A stretch of 64,000 nt of DNA from Chara braunii. Lineage: Eukaryota > Streptophyta > Charophyceae > Charales > Characeae. Positions within the stretch are counted from its first letter, which is position 1. Each line of letters opens with the position of its first letter. The stretch lies in NCBI GenBank assembly GCA_003427395.1, contig BFEA01000163.1, positions 2,303,442 to 2,367,441 of the forward strand, written 5' to 3'. Positions 42,206 to 51,431 of the stretch are shown in pieces. Made by a program: the position numbers and the translations under genes. The notes beneath the pieces are model-generated. The model was not told the origin of the DNA. It worked only from the letters and a program-made list of their open reading frames with translations, and did not search any database.

Positions 42206-43003
42206 CTAACTCACTTGCTTAATTGACGGGCTTGACGGAAGGGCGTAGAACGCGGAGGATACTTCCAGCCAATTATTTGACTGCAATAACTCGAACAATG
42301 TTTCCCCGTATGCGCGCAGAGCAAGGTCGTCCTTACTTCGTCGATTGACCTCACCTAATCTCTCCAATACCGCATCGTAGGCGCGAGATTTGAATGTATT
42401 GAGGTCCCAACGATCGTCATATATCCACCTTCCACTTACGTCCCTCACAACCATTGCCCAATCGCCATTGAGAAGGACTGGCTGGAAATGGTCTGGGTGC
42501 CACACAATATCATGGCCCCAATCTTCGGCTGTGGAGAAGATGTTTTTGTCGCCCATGTGGTAGGGAACTGGAGGAGCCTTGAGATGCGGATGGTCCGGAG
42601 GAACTGGATGGCCGGGTCGAAGACGTTCGGGCTGCGGTGTGAGACGAATAGGCTCCCCCGACAAACTCCTCAGACGGGACAACCCACCCCTCTTGACAGG
42701 CGTTGAGGAGGACACGGGCGTGGGACCGCCCGAGGTGGGTATACCGAGAGGTGTCCCCGGTTTGCATACTGACGGCGACTCAGAAACTTGGGCGTTGAAG
42801 ATGGCCAAATGCCCGTCCAAATCGAAGAGGTCGTCCTCAACGCTCTCCTCCTGCTCAGTCTCGGTATTGAAGTCGTCGTCCTCACCGAATGCCAGCCTGT
42901 AGTTATCCAAAGTGAAGTCGGCCGGATCGACCACATTCTCGTTAAAAAATACATATTCTAGTCTCTTAATGAAGCCGACTCGCTCCGTGGTAGCCCTGGA
43001 GGA
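42206..43003 (-). pseudogene. Central region of the large gene
   Basis: Minus strand from the frameshift near 43000: ATTERVGFIKRLEYVFFNEN, DEADFTL-type PADFTLDNYRLAFGEDDD, a Ser/Pro-rich linker, then FSTAEDWGHDIVWHPDHFQ, GDWAMVVRDVSGRWIYDDRW, RAYDAVLERLGEVNRRSKDD and AYGETLFELLQSNNWLEVSS. The second half is Trp-rich and globular-looking. Not assigned to a family. Ends at TAG 42206 with the frame continuing (KQVS*ELPEV). Confidence 0.5.
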
Positions 43004-44170
43004 CCGCAATGGCGACTTCCTTCCGCACCACGTACTGCGGCTCAAATCTCAACCTTGGTTGTTCGCCGTAAAGGAAGGAGTAGACCTGACGCCTTTTCTT
43101 CGGAGTCAACTTGAAGAACATGTCCTTATTCGGGTCATAAACGGGCTCGACCACAACATGGGGGAAATCGCATGGGTAAGCCTTGGACGACACTTCATGG
43201 GTGACATACTGCACGGTGTATTCGAGTTGCGTTGTGTCCCCATCCACGACCAAGACGTGCCTTCCCTGGTGAAGCAGACTCCACACCACCTGCGCATGCG
43301 GCTTGCCCAAGAATAACACGACATCCGCCACACCATAGAAGAAAAGAAGCTGATTGCATAACTGATTCGGATTCCGCTCGCCATCCTTGTACAGATCCCC
43401 CCTCTGGGTGAGGTTTCCGATGTCCGCGAAAGTCAAGGACTTGAAAGACTTCTCCTCCACATCCGTGGGTGTCACTTTCTGTTTCCTCCGGAGAGCGGCG
43501 GCGTTGTCTTCGGCAACAGCTCCCTCCTATGCCGGGTGAGTCAGTAGCCGAGGATCCTCGCCTTTGAAAAGAATGTGCATCACATTCGGCTCCTCCCAGA
43601 CGCTGTTTCCGAACTGATGCGTCTTCTTCGATGCCGTCTTCCGAACCCACTTCCCCGTGTAGCATTAGGTAGCCCCAAGCACAGACAAAGATGTCATGAA
43701 GGAGAGGTTCCACAGACAGGGAACGAATACCACCAATGTCCAGTAGTCCTGACAAACGAAGCCCAGCAACTCACTCAGAGACGCGAATGCCCCAGAGTCC
43801 CATTGCGCACGGTCCACTGTTCCGCACAAGTCGAGTACGCAAGTGTGGGAGCGTAGCTGATGCCCTAGTTTTTCCAGCGCCTCCTTATGATCTATGGCAC
43901 TCAATGGGTCGACGTTAAACTGGCCAGCGTCGTCAAGGCGCTTGTCCTCGTCCACATAATGTCGATGCATTCATCAACGCCCCGAGGGTTTTTTTTGCCT
44001 TTGGCGCGATCTCCAGTGATCACTGAAAGGACGACACGCTTCCACTCCGCCGGGAAGTGCTGGTCGTTAACGAGGGCCGCCGTTCTCTTGATGTTGTTGT
44101 CGTGTTGACATCCCAGAAACTGAGGGCACTTGTTGACGTACGCGGTGTCCGTGAAAAATTTCCTGCTCTC
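42966..44170 (-). pseudogene. DNA-methyltransferase-like region
   Basis: Minus strand, in pieces: WKRVVLSVITGDRAKGKKNP, VDECIDIMW, then (shift near 43960) DDAGQFNVDPLSAIDHKEAL, CVLDLCGTVDRAQWD, DYWTLVVFVPCLWNLSFMTS, TAA at 43665, FGNSVWEEPNVMHILFKGED, TAG at 43527, then NQLLFFYGVADVVLFLGK, VVWSLLHQGRHVLVVDGD and TTQLEYTVQYV. The order (WTLVVF strand early, then a VLFLG...GRHVLVVDGDTTQ block) resembles a permuted N6/N4 DNA methyltransferase. The DPPY and FxGxG motifs are not preserved, so catalysis is doubtful. Family assignment is inference. Confidence 0.45.
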
Positions 44171-45407
44171 GTTCCAAAGCTTGTTGCTCTTCCAACAGTT
44201 GTTTCTTGGACCTGAAGAACGTGAAGTTGGCATTCCACTCCCGCTTATCCATTTCCTCGTACTCGAACTCCACGTAGTGCCACAGCCTCAGCATAATCCG
44301 GTCCATTTTTATTATGTCGACCATCTTCTTGACACTGAACTTCCCCTGCTCGGCCAACTTCTTGCTACTCGTTTGAACCCACACGACGTTAAGGTTCAAG
44401 ATGCCGTTCAACGACCTTTTCTTCTCGCGGTCCGTCAAGTCCACCAATTCCTTCCAGCAGTGGACATCCAACTCAGGAACTTGGACGTAGTAAGTTTTCT
44501 CCTCCGTGCCTTTCTTTGGCTTCCCCTTGCCCTTTTTCAACAACGGGTCGTCCACCTTCACGTACCAGACATGTTTCTTCAGCCCCTGGCTGTCAATCAC
44601 AGTGGAGAGTCCTGGCTTGGACACCTCCTCATGGGTGGCCGGCTTTTCAGTCCAACGCCGACCGTCAGAAGCAAGGAGTTTCCCGTTCGACCACTCTTCA
44701 TAGAACTTCTCCCCCAAAGCAAAGACGGAGTCATCTGCCATGGCCAGCGGGAGGTAGTATCGAAGTTTCTCAGCCCATTCCTTTCTTTTCTTTTCTTTCG
44801 TTGACAGGTTCCACAAAGGCGTGTATGGTGTCTTCTTCATAGCCAACGCCATGAGCTGCACCCACTTTCGCACCTCGTCCTTTTTCTTCGACGCATTGTC
44901 GAGCACCACACGCGGTTTGCCCTTAATTTTCCAGATATTGCGAATGTTCTGCATAGACAAAACCTGCAAGCGCGGTGGATTCTTCTTGTCTTTCATGTTG
45001 TCTTCGCAGCTGACATGGGCGTAGCCGTCTAACTCGTCATCAGGGAAGTAGATCGGTCTGAACGGCCATTTACATAAGTTGTAGTACTCAAACACGGGAT
45101 GGTCTTTCACCTTCATCGCTGCCCTCGCGTTATGCTGTCCACACACAGGATAATACCAATATTTCTCCGGCTGTGAGCTGTCGAAATCACCAGGTAGCAC
45201 GCGCACAGCAGGCTCACCCCTCTCAGGAGGCGCGACGATCAGAGTGAGAACGAAAATGGGCTTCGTGTATCTCATGTCTTTACGTTCATAGCAGTCGATC
45301 ATAACCGACGCGATGGTATCAACGAGGAACTCGTATAAGGATCGGTGGTTGTACGCGTCTTCCCAGTCTGGAATAGCCAATATTCTTTCGAGATGGATGT
45401 GCAACAC
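44067..45407 (-). CDS. ParB/sulfiredoxin-like domain protein region
   Basis: A 446-codon minus-strand frame. Residues 87-100 read PVCGQHNARAAMKV and 133-137 SCEDN, matching the (C)GxHR and E-N spacing of ParB-like nuclease/DNA-binding domains. The rest is helical and charged (NASKKKDEVRKWVQLMALAM, EKFYEEWSNGKLLASDGRRW, YVQVPELDVHCWKELVDL). It is in the same frame as the segments upstream (TAG at 45417 and 45789) and passes by a 1-base shift near 44165 into the methyltransferase-like part. ParB plus DNA methylase fusions are known from phages and bacteria; here it lies in a eukaryotic, intron-containing gene. Confidence 0.5.
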   Translation of the reverse strand: MLHIHLERILAIPDWEDAYNHRSLYEFLVDTIASVMIDCYERKDMRYTKPIFVLTLIVAPPERGEPAVRVLPGDFDSSQPEKYWYYPVCGQHNARAAMKVKDHPVFEYYNLCKWPFRPIYFPDDELDGYAHVSCEDNMKDKKNPPRLQVLSMQNIRNIWKIKGKPRVVLDNASKKKDEVRKWVQLMALAMKKTPYTPLWNLSTKEKKRKEWAEKLRYYLPLAMADDSVFALGEKFYEEWSNGKLLASDGRRWTEKPATHEEVSKPGLSTVIDSQGLKKHVWYVKVDDPLLKKGKGKPKKGTEEKTYYVQVPELDVHCWKELVDLTDREKKRSLNGILNLNVVWVQTSSKKLAEQGKFSVKKMVDIIKMDRIMLRLWHYVEFEYEEMDKREWNANFTFFRSKKQLLEEQQALEREQEIFHGHRVRQQVPSVSGMSTRQQHQENGGPR

Positions 45408-45416
45408 GACATCCCT

Positions 45417-46573
45417 CTACACCCCTGTCTTCATCTCGAGGAAGAACGCATTGTCGAGGTTAAAGGCGTTGAGGTTAATCTCCACGTCGTCATCCCCCTC
45501 CCCGCTGTCGCCCTCATCTGCTTTCTTCCCCCTCGATGATTTCGACCGTTTCCCGGAAGACTCACCGGTTCTTCGTCGTGTCGACGAGTCTTTTGGCGTT
45601 TCATCCCCACCTCCAACCCTTTTCCTCTTCTCAACGGAACCTCCCTCTCGTGTTGTTGGTGTCCGAGCACTCCCTCCTTCCTTTCTCTGCCTTTTCAGAG
45701 CACCTACTCCCTCTCGCTCTTCCTCATCTAGCAAGTTGCGCTTGCCTCTCCACTGAGTCTTTTCAGCCGATCTCTCACCGAACAGCCCCTACTCGGACAC
45801 CGCCTCCTCACCAGCGACGTTCCCACTTGCTTCTCGTTCCTGGCTCAATTCCATCTGCAGCTGCGCAGGCGCAGGTCGGGCCCGACGAGTTGTCTCATCT
45901 GACCCACACACTTCTCGAACCTGCGAACCACCCGTGTGATCGCCAGGAGAAACCTCGGCCACCTGCATGCCACGAACGAACGCACCGATCCTTTCGACCA
46001 GACGACGAGGAGTCGTCGATTCTGAGCCCTGTTGCAACCGTTCGCCATCGCCGCCTCCACGTGGCGTCGACTCCCCAAACAAACCTTGGCGGCGAGATCC
46101 CTGCAAGCCCGGTTTCAAAGGAGCACGCGGATGGTCGTCCTCCAAGTCGTCTGACATGCCCACCTCTTGATCAGGAGGCGTAGCTGGCAGGCCACCCTGA
46201 CCTCCCATCCTCCTTTCAGAGCACTCTCCTCCCGCGAACCCAATCGGACCACTGATCGATGTCCCAGGTCCGACATCCACGGCACGGACAGAGGTACGTG
46301 ATCTCGCCCAAACCTCGAGGAAGTCTGTCACGTGAACGTCTTCGTCGTGCCCCGGCGATAGCGGGACAAAGGAGGACAAAGACATCGCACGCTGGCCGTA
46401 CCCGCCGAACATCCTCCCGACAACCTTGCATCCTTTTGCGATGTCGCCGACGAAATCATCACTTCTGTAATGCTTCCGCAACGTAAACTTGAAATTGTAT
46501 TCGCCTTCGTAGACCCACTCGACGATGGAACCTGCGAGACGCGTCCTATCGGCGCGAACGGCGACGAACAACT
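45417..46573 (-). pseudogene. N-terminal region of the large gene
   Basis: Minus strand: MFVAVRADRTRLAGSIVEW, VYEGEYNFKFTLRKHYRSDD and FVGDIAKGCKVVGRMF (a compact start domain). Then a long disordered Glu/Gly/Arg/Ser-rich stretch through TAG 45789, with KRKRVGGGDETPKDSSTRRR and NLNAFNLDNAFFLEMKTGV up to TAG 45417. All in one frame. Upstream, an in-frame TAA precedes GGKLFVAVRAD, so the ATG at 46571 or an upstream exon may provide the start. Confidence 0.5.
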
Positions 46574-46756
46574 TCCCCCCTTAAGTCCGGCCCATTGTTT
46601 TCACGCAATGTCCCCCCATCGAGAGTTTTGAGGCGACCCCCTGTCCATGACAACCCGCCCCTCATGACTTTTGTTGGTGTTCTTTGTCTCCCACGAGGGG
46701 TTATGCAATTCTCAGGCTGGATGTTTTTGTTCCGCCTCACTACGGAACGTGTGATG

Positions 46757-47648
46757 TAGTTCGGATGAATCTGAACCACAACCCTCGGCTCGTGGGAAGT
46801 CTCAACGGGAACTGCATCCCTCTGATGTCTCAGTGGAAGGGACAACGACGCCACAGGGGATCGCTTTTGAAGTAAACATCTCCACAAATCATGACTCCGA
46901 TAACTTCCCATCTGCTTTTGCCTTCGTTTGTAGCTCGGATGAATCCGAACCACAACCACAGACGACTGACGGACCGCAGTCGTGACTTTTGTCACTGTTT
47001 ATTTCTTCCGCATTGAGTAGTGCAACACTCACACAGGACTTATCAGTTCTGCGTCACTCCTAAACGTGTGATGTAGTTCGGATTAATCCGAACCACATCC
47101 CTCAGCGCATCGGGAGTCCCAAGGTGAGTATCACGCCCAGTGACGGAAGGTCTCATCGGGAAAGAAAAACGACGGCACATGGCACGCGTCCTGAATACAA
47201 CATACAATAACCTAAGCTGGGCACTTATGGCATTTGTTCTTGATTTTTCCTTTCGAGCGGGAAAATGTGAAAATTTCGCAGGACGTCAAGGCACCGCCTA
47301 AGTGAAACCGTTTGCTGTGGTCCGGATTGATTCGAACCTTATAGCTCGACGGCAATAGAGTCTGATTTGTCTGCCACATCGGGCAGGCGGGTCTCATGAA
47401 CTGGGGATGGCACTCTTGGCTTTTGTCTGAGTTGTTTTCTTGCACATGGGGTAGTAATGCAGACACCGCACACATCGTTGGGCGGTGGCTCGCATTAATC
47501 CGAGCCACGGATGGTCGCACGACATCTCATTTAATGTCTATCTTTCCGGGGAGGTAGCTCGGATTGATCCGAACCACGGATTGGTAGGTTTGGATGAGCT
47601 TCTGTCTAGGAGTTCTGTTGGCGGGTGGCTCGGATTGATCCGAACCAT
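46757..47648. promoter_or_regulatory. Cluster of seven palindromic sites between divergent genes
   Basis: Palindromes start near 46761, 46935, 47077, 47322, 47490, 47559 and 47630. They share the 14-bp core TCGGAT-NN-ATCCGA, mostly extended by GT(A/G)G(C/T) before and ACCAC after. The region lies between the minus-strand gene starting at about 46571 and the plus-strand frame from 47940. Arms of up to 11 bp could bind a dimeric protein or form hairpins. Regulatory function is inference. Confidence 0.5.
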
Positions 47649-47759
47649 GGATCCGGGGCGGGGGCGTAGGCTTGAATAAGCTTCTGTCTTGCACTTCTGT
47701 ACATCTCGTATTCAGAATGACCGTGGTTGGTAGAGTTTGTGCTTTCATTGCTCTGCGAC

Positions 47760-47900
47760 CTTATAGAAAACACTCCATTGGCTTGGTGAACTTCTGATTG
47801 ACATTGGTTTGGTGAACTTCCGATTGACCTTCTAAAAAACCCTGCATGACTTCTAGAAAACACTTCATTGGCTTGGTGAACTTCTGATTGACGACCTTCT
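47760..47900 (+). repeat. Short tandem repeat of a CATTGGCTTGGTGAACTTC block
   Basis: (A/C)A(C/T)TTGGTTTGGTGAACTTC(T/C)GATTGAC occurs near 47775, 47803 and 47867, interspersed with TTCTAGAAAACACT. Three decayed units; no coding signal. Confidence 0.6.
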
Positions 47901-48139
47901 GTAAAGGCTTTGCAATGCGATGTAGAATGATTTTTATTTTTGGACGATTTTCGATTGACGGCCTTCTGTAAGGGCTTCGCCGATAAAAAAGTGTTGGGCG
48001 TTACAACTGGGTGTGGGCCCCGACGGGGAAACTATCGTTCAACGACATTGTTTACGACGGTCTCCTCTTCCGTATGTCTATCCATGTGTGCGTGTTGTGT
48101 AGGGANTTCAATGTCGTCGAGTCCTTCGACAAGCGTCGC

Positions 48140-49156
48140 CATGACACCCGAGAAGCACATGCGCTTAGCGAAACCCTTTTTACCTTGTGCGAGATCGTTG
48201 CGGCATCATGACGGTCAAACGTGGATCGACGATGCAACCGAGGACGACTTCGAAGATGACCCATTGACGACCGTCGTCCCTTACATGAACCGGCATCTCG
48301 ACGAATGGAACGATAATGATTGGAATGCGATGGAGCGTTCCTGCCCTTGGGCAAGCCATTACAAGTTTGCCAACGTGTTGGAGTTCGGGAGCCTCATTGC
48401 ACTACCTGATGGTGTCCTCCATCGAAAGGCCCTGGACGATAAGGGTAAACCGATCCGCTTCCGTACCAGCTTCAGACGTCGCCTCCACTGCGAGTACATC
48501 ACATCTTCACCACGAACTTGGGGAAGTTCGCAGAAGCAAGAGTTGGTGGACTGCGCTCGTCATTGTTCATTCTTGGAACACTACCCACCTCGTTGCCAGG
48601 GGACTTCTCCACAAGCTCTATCGTACTGTTGTGTGCGGTTGACGGATGACGGATGTCCTTTCGCTAGAGTGCTATTGTGGCTTCTTCAAGCAAAAGTAGG
48701 AAACTTGTGGATGTAGTTGTGCTTGTGTCACGCAACGAGATGGTGCTTCAGGGATCCAAGTTCAAGGCGGTCATGTCTCGCCCAGATGTAGATGGGCGGT
48801 CAGACTTGGTGAGAGCAGGTCAGGTAAGAGTTTTTTTGTCATTGTGGCATGAGGTGGAAGAGAAAGTGTCTGAAATACGTGACTGTATAGGGAATTCCTT
48901 AGCACGACGAGGAGGGTTTGTCAAGATGAAATACATGTCTGTGTTTTCGGAGAACGCAACAGTCGACGAGCCGCAGATCCATGTGTATGGATCATCTATG
49001 AATGTTATGTATGGCTTCCTTTCACGACCTCATCCGCGGGGAACCCCGTATGTCACAAGACACGGACGTGTGGTCACGTTCTATAAGTATTTCGGATTCA
49101 TCCGACTCAACAATCAGATACGTGCGTGCACACCCAACGTTGAACGCGATGCATGA
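48140..49156 (+). pseudogene. Decayed plus-strand gene of unknown function
   Basis: Plus-strand frames: MTPEKHMRLAKPFLP, DATEDDFEDDPLTTVVPYMN, WNDNDWNAMERSCPWASHYK and VLEFGSLIALPDGVLHRKAL (to about 48480). Then SSSKSRKLVDVVVLVSRNEM, VLQGSKFKAVMSRPDVDGRS, ARRGGFVKMKYMSVFSENAT and IHVYGSSMNVMYGFLSRPHP (48677-49090). The second part is open upstream except for TGA and TAG near 48640. A palindrome (49092-49105) lies in the last codons (FGFIRLNN). An N at 48106 lies just upstream. No domain recognised; real coding composition is likely. Confidence 0.45.
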
Positions 49157-49279
49157 AGGGTTCCCCAAGGACGATCCTTGGCCAAACAACAACCCGTCAG
49201 ATTCGGTGTGTGCGACTCGCTAACTGCACACCTTCGAGTTTATTTTATTGCACGCCTTTGAGGCAAGCGAGGTTTCCAA

Positions 49280-49865
49280 ACAGTCCACCGCCCTCTAGAT
49301 CGTTTGGCACTGCCATATTTCGTAATTGTCCTCGATGGTTTTCGGAGAGGACGCCATGAAATGTGGTGCCCATATCCGTTGCCCTCTGTGCAAAAGCCGC
49401 TGCACAGCAGAAAGTGACGTGAGCGGCGCCGGCCGAGGCTGCAATCATGCATGTCCAGCATGACATCTCGTGTCTCGGATCCATTCGAAGTCGCCGGCTG
49501 CATAAGCATTTTCTTTCTCATCCTAGAAAAAGTCGTCTGTTTCCCTAGACACCTGTTGAAAGAAACTCCTCTTTCCGTCAATACGCTGCATACGGAACGA
49601 TCATCAGCACCCGCACAGAATACATAGCACGTCCCGATTGCAAAATCGTCGGGTCATTTTCTCGTCACGGCGAAGGCTCGTGATCACCCCCGGCGACGGC
49701 AACGATGGTTTTCGGATTGGATGCCATGAAATGTGGTGCCATGTCCGTAGCCCTCTGTGCAACATCCACTGCCTTGCCGAAAGTGACGTGAGCATCGCTG
49801 GCCGACGCTGCAATCTTCCTTGTCTGACATGTCATCTTGTGTCTCGGATCCATCCGAAGTTTCAT
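49280..49865 (+). repeat. Diverged tandem repeat around ATGAAATGTGGTGCC
   Basis: The block GATGGTTTTCGGA...GCCATGAAATGTGGTGCC, AAAGTGACGTGAGC and GTGTCTCGGATCCAT occurs at about 49330-49490 and 49700-49860, a 370-bp period. Each ends with the palindrome (49475 decayed, 49844-49857 perfect). Confidence 0.75.
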
Positions 49866-49896
49866 GCCGCTCGAGATTGTTACTTCTCGTCACGGA

Positions 49897-51046
49897 ATGA
49901 TCAACACCTGCATAAAACACAAAAACACTTCCCGATTGGAATATCGTGGGGTCATTGCGTTGTCGACTCCAACATGATGATTACAGTGAACAACGACATG
50001 ATGGCAGGTCCGCCTCTCCGATGTGGGTCTAACGGTGGATTGCGTCAAATCTGCTCTCAAAGATTCACACCGCAGAGGGGGGCCAGTAATCGACCACTGC
50101 TTGCTTGTGAAACATCATGTGATGTGTCGATACAACCAACATTCAGAACTGATCGGTGAGCATCTGGTGCTACGCCAATAAGTTCGTCATGCGGCCTCGA
50201 TATTCCCCCGCGATTGCTCATTTTGGGGTTCTCGCATCATGGACTCCCTCATGATGACTACAGTAAACAGCGGCAGGGTAGCAGGTCCCCTTCTCCGATA
50301 TGGATCTCACGGTGGAGTGCGAAACTCTGCTCTCAAAGATCCAGACCAGGAAAGGGGGCCAGCTATCAACCACTGCTTGATCATAAGGCATCATATGATT
50401 TGTCTATTAGATTGGCATTCAAAACTGTTTGGTGAGCATCTGGTGCTACGCCAACAATTTCCGAACACGACCGCGAGGTTCCCTAAGAGTGTTCTTGCCA
50501 CTCGACAGCACAGACCGCCGACTGTTTGGCACTGCGGGAAGGTTGTTAATTTCTTATGACGCGGAAGACTCATGATCGCTTCCGACATCTGTATGCGTGC
50601 TTATGGTGTTTGGCATCCAAAGTTGCAGGCCGCTCAAGCTTGTTCCTTCTCGTCACTGAATAAGTCGTTTGTTTCCCTCGTCCCATGCTAGAAGAATCTC
50701 CTCTTTCCCTCAATACTCTTCATACGCGCCGATGATCAGCACATGCACAGAACACAAAAACACTTCCCGATTGGAACATCGTGGGGTCATTGCGTTGTCG
50801 ACTCCCACATGGTGATTACAGTGAACAGCGTCATGATGGCAGGTCCGCCTCTCCGATGTGGGTCTAACGGTGAATTGCGTCAAATCTGCTCTCAAAGATC
50901 CACACCGCAGAGGGGGGCCAACAATCGACTACTGCTTGCTTGTAAAACATCATATGATGTATCGATACAACCGACATCCAGAACTGGTCGGTGAGCATCT
51001 GGTGCTACGCCAAAAAGTTCGTCATGCGGCTGCGATATTCCCCCGC
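49897..51046 (+). repeat. A-B-A tandem array (unit A at 49897 and 50720, unit B at 50209)
   Basis: Unit A (about 320 bp: CACTTCCCGATTGGAA to ATATTCCCCCGC) occurs at 49897-50208 and 50722-51046. Unit B (about 400 bp: GATTGCTCATTTTGGGG to GTATGCGTGCT) occurs at 50209-50606 and, after the LTR element, at 57780-58175. A and B are themselves related (TCTGCTCTCAAAGATCC, GAGCATCTGGTGCTACGCCAA). One frame is conserved among all copies: SALKDP, HCL, HHM, GEHLVLRQ, so the units derive from a coding exon. Confidence 0.85.
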
Positions 51047-51411
51047 TGTCGGCGTGAATACCCTTACAAGGGTATCCGCCCTGTTTTTTGCAAGTGACAG
51101 AAAATAGTTCTGGTTTAAAGCTTAAGTATACCGCGCTAGGCGCGGCCGCGTCTGTGATTTACGTTGGCTGGATGGTTGACTAGAGTAAAGAGGGCGTGGG
51201 CGCGCAGGTTTAAGGCGCGCGTGATTCTTTTTCTGTTGTTGATTATAAAGTCGGCGCGGGCGTCCGTCGCCTTGTTTTATTTATTACTACTTATTTATTA
51301 TTGATTATACTAGGATCTAAGAATATTCTCCTTTTGATTGGTATGTTTGACTGAGACCTATGCGCATGCGGGAACGACCTCGACGACGGCATCGACAACG
51401 ACAGCGCGACA
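51047..51411 (+). repeat. 5' LTR
   Basis: 365 bp, starts TGTCGGCG, ends GCGCGACA. It contains a perfect 8-bp-arm palindrome ATACCCTT-AC-AAGGGTAT at 51058-51075 and GCGCGGCCGCG. It differs from the 3' LTR at roughly twenty-odd positions by eye (about 94% identity), mostly transitions, so the insertion is not recent. Confidence 0.9.
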
Positions 51412-51413
51412 GG

Positions 51414-51431
51414 TGGCGCCATTGCTGGGGT
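51414..51431 (+). other. Primer-binding site, tRNA-Asp type
   Basis: TGGCGCCATTGCTGGGG begins 2 bp after the 5' LTR. The classic plant (Athila-type) tRNA-Asp site is TGGCGCCGTTGCCGGGG; the two differences are both transitions. Confidence 0.8.

Noticed and set aside
39367-45791. Nuclear code change with TAG/TAA read as glutamine
   Set aside because: All seven stops in the large minus-strand gene are TAR at Gln-like sites, as in some ulvophyte algae. But frameshifts also occur, TGA appears at Trp-like sites in the LINEs and the mitochondrial pieces, and CAG/CAA are used freely. C-to-T decay explains all of it more simply. Intact host genes would decide.
46757-47648. CRISPR array
   Set aside because: Palindromes are spaced irregularly, vary at the centre, also occur singly over 27 kb, and the genome is eukaryotic.
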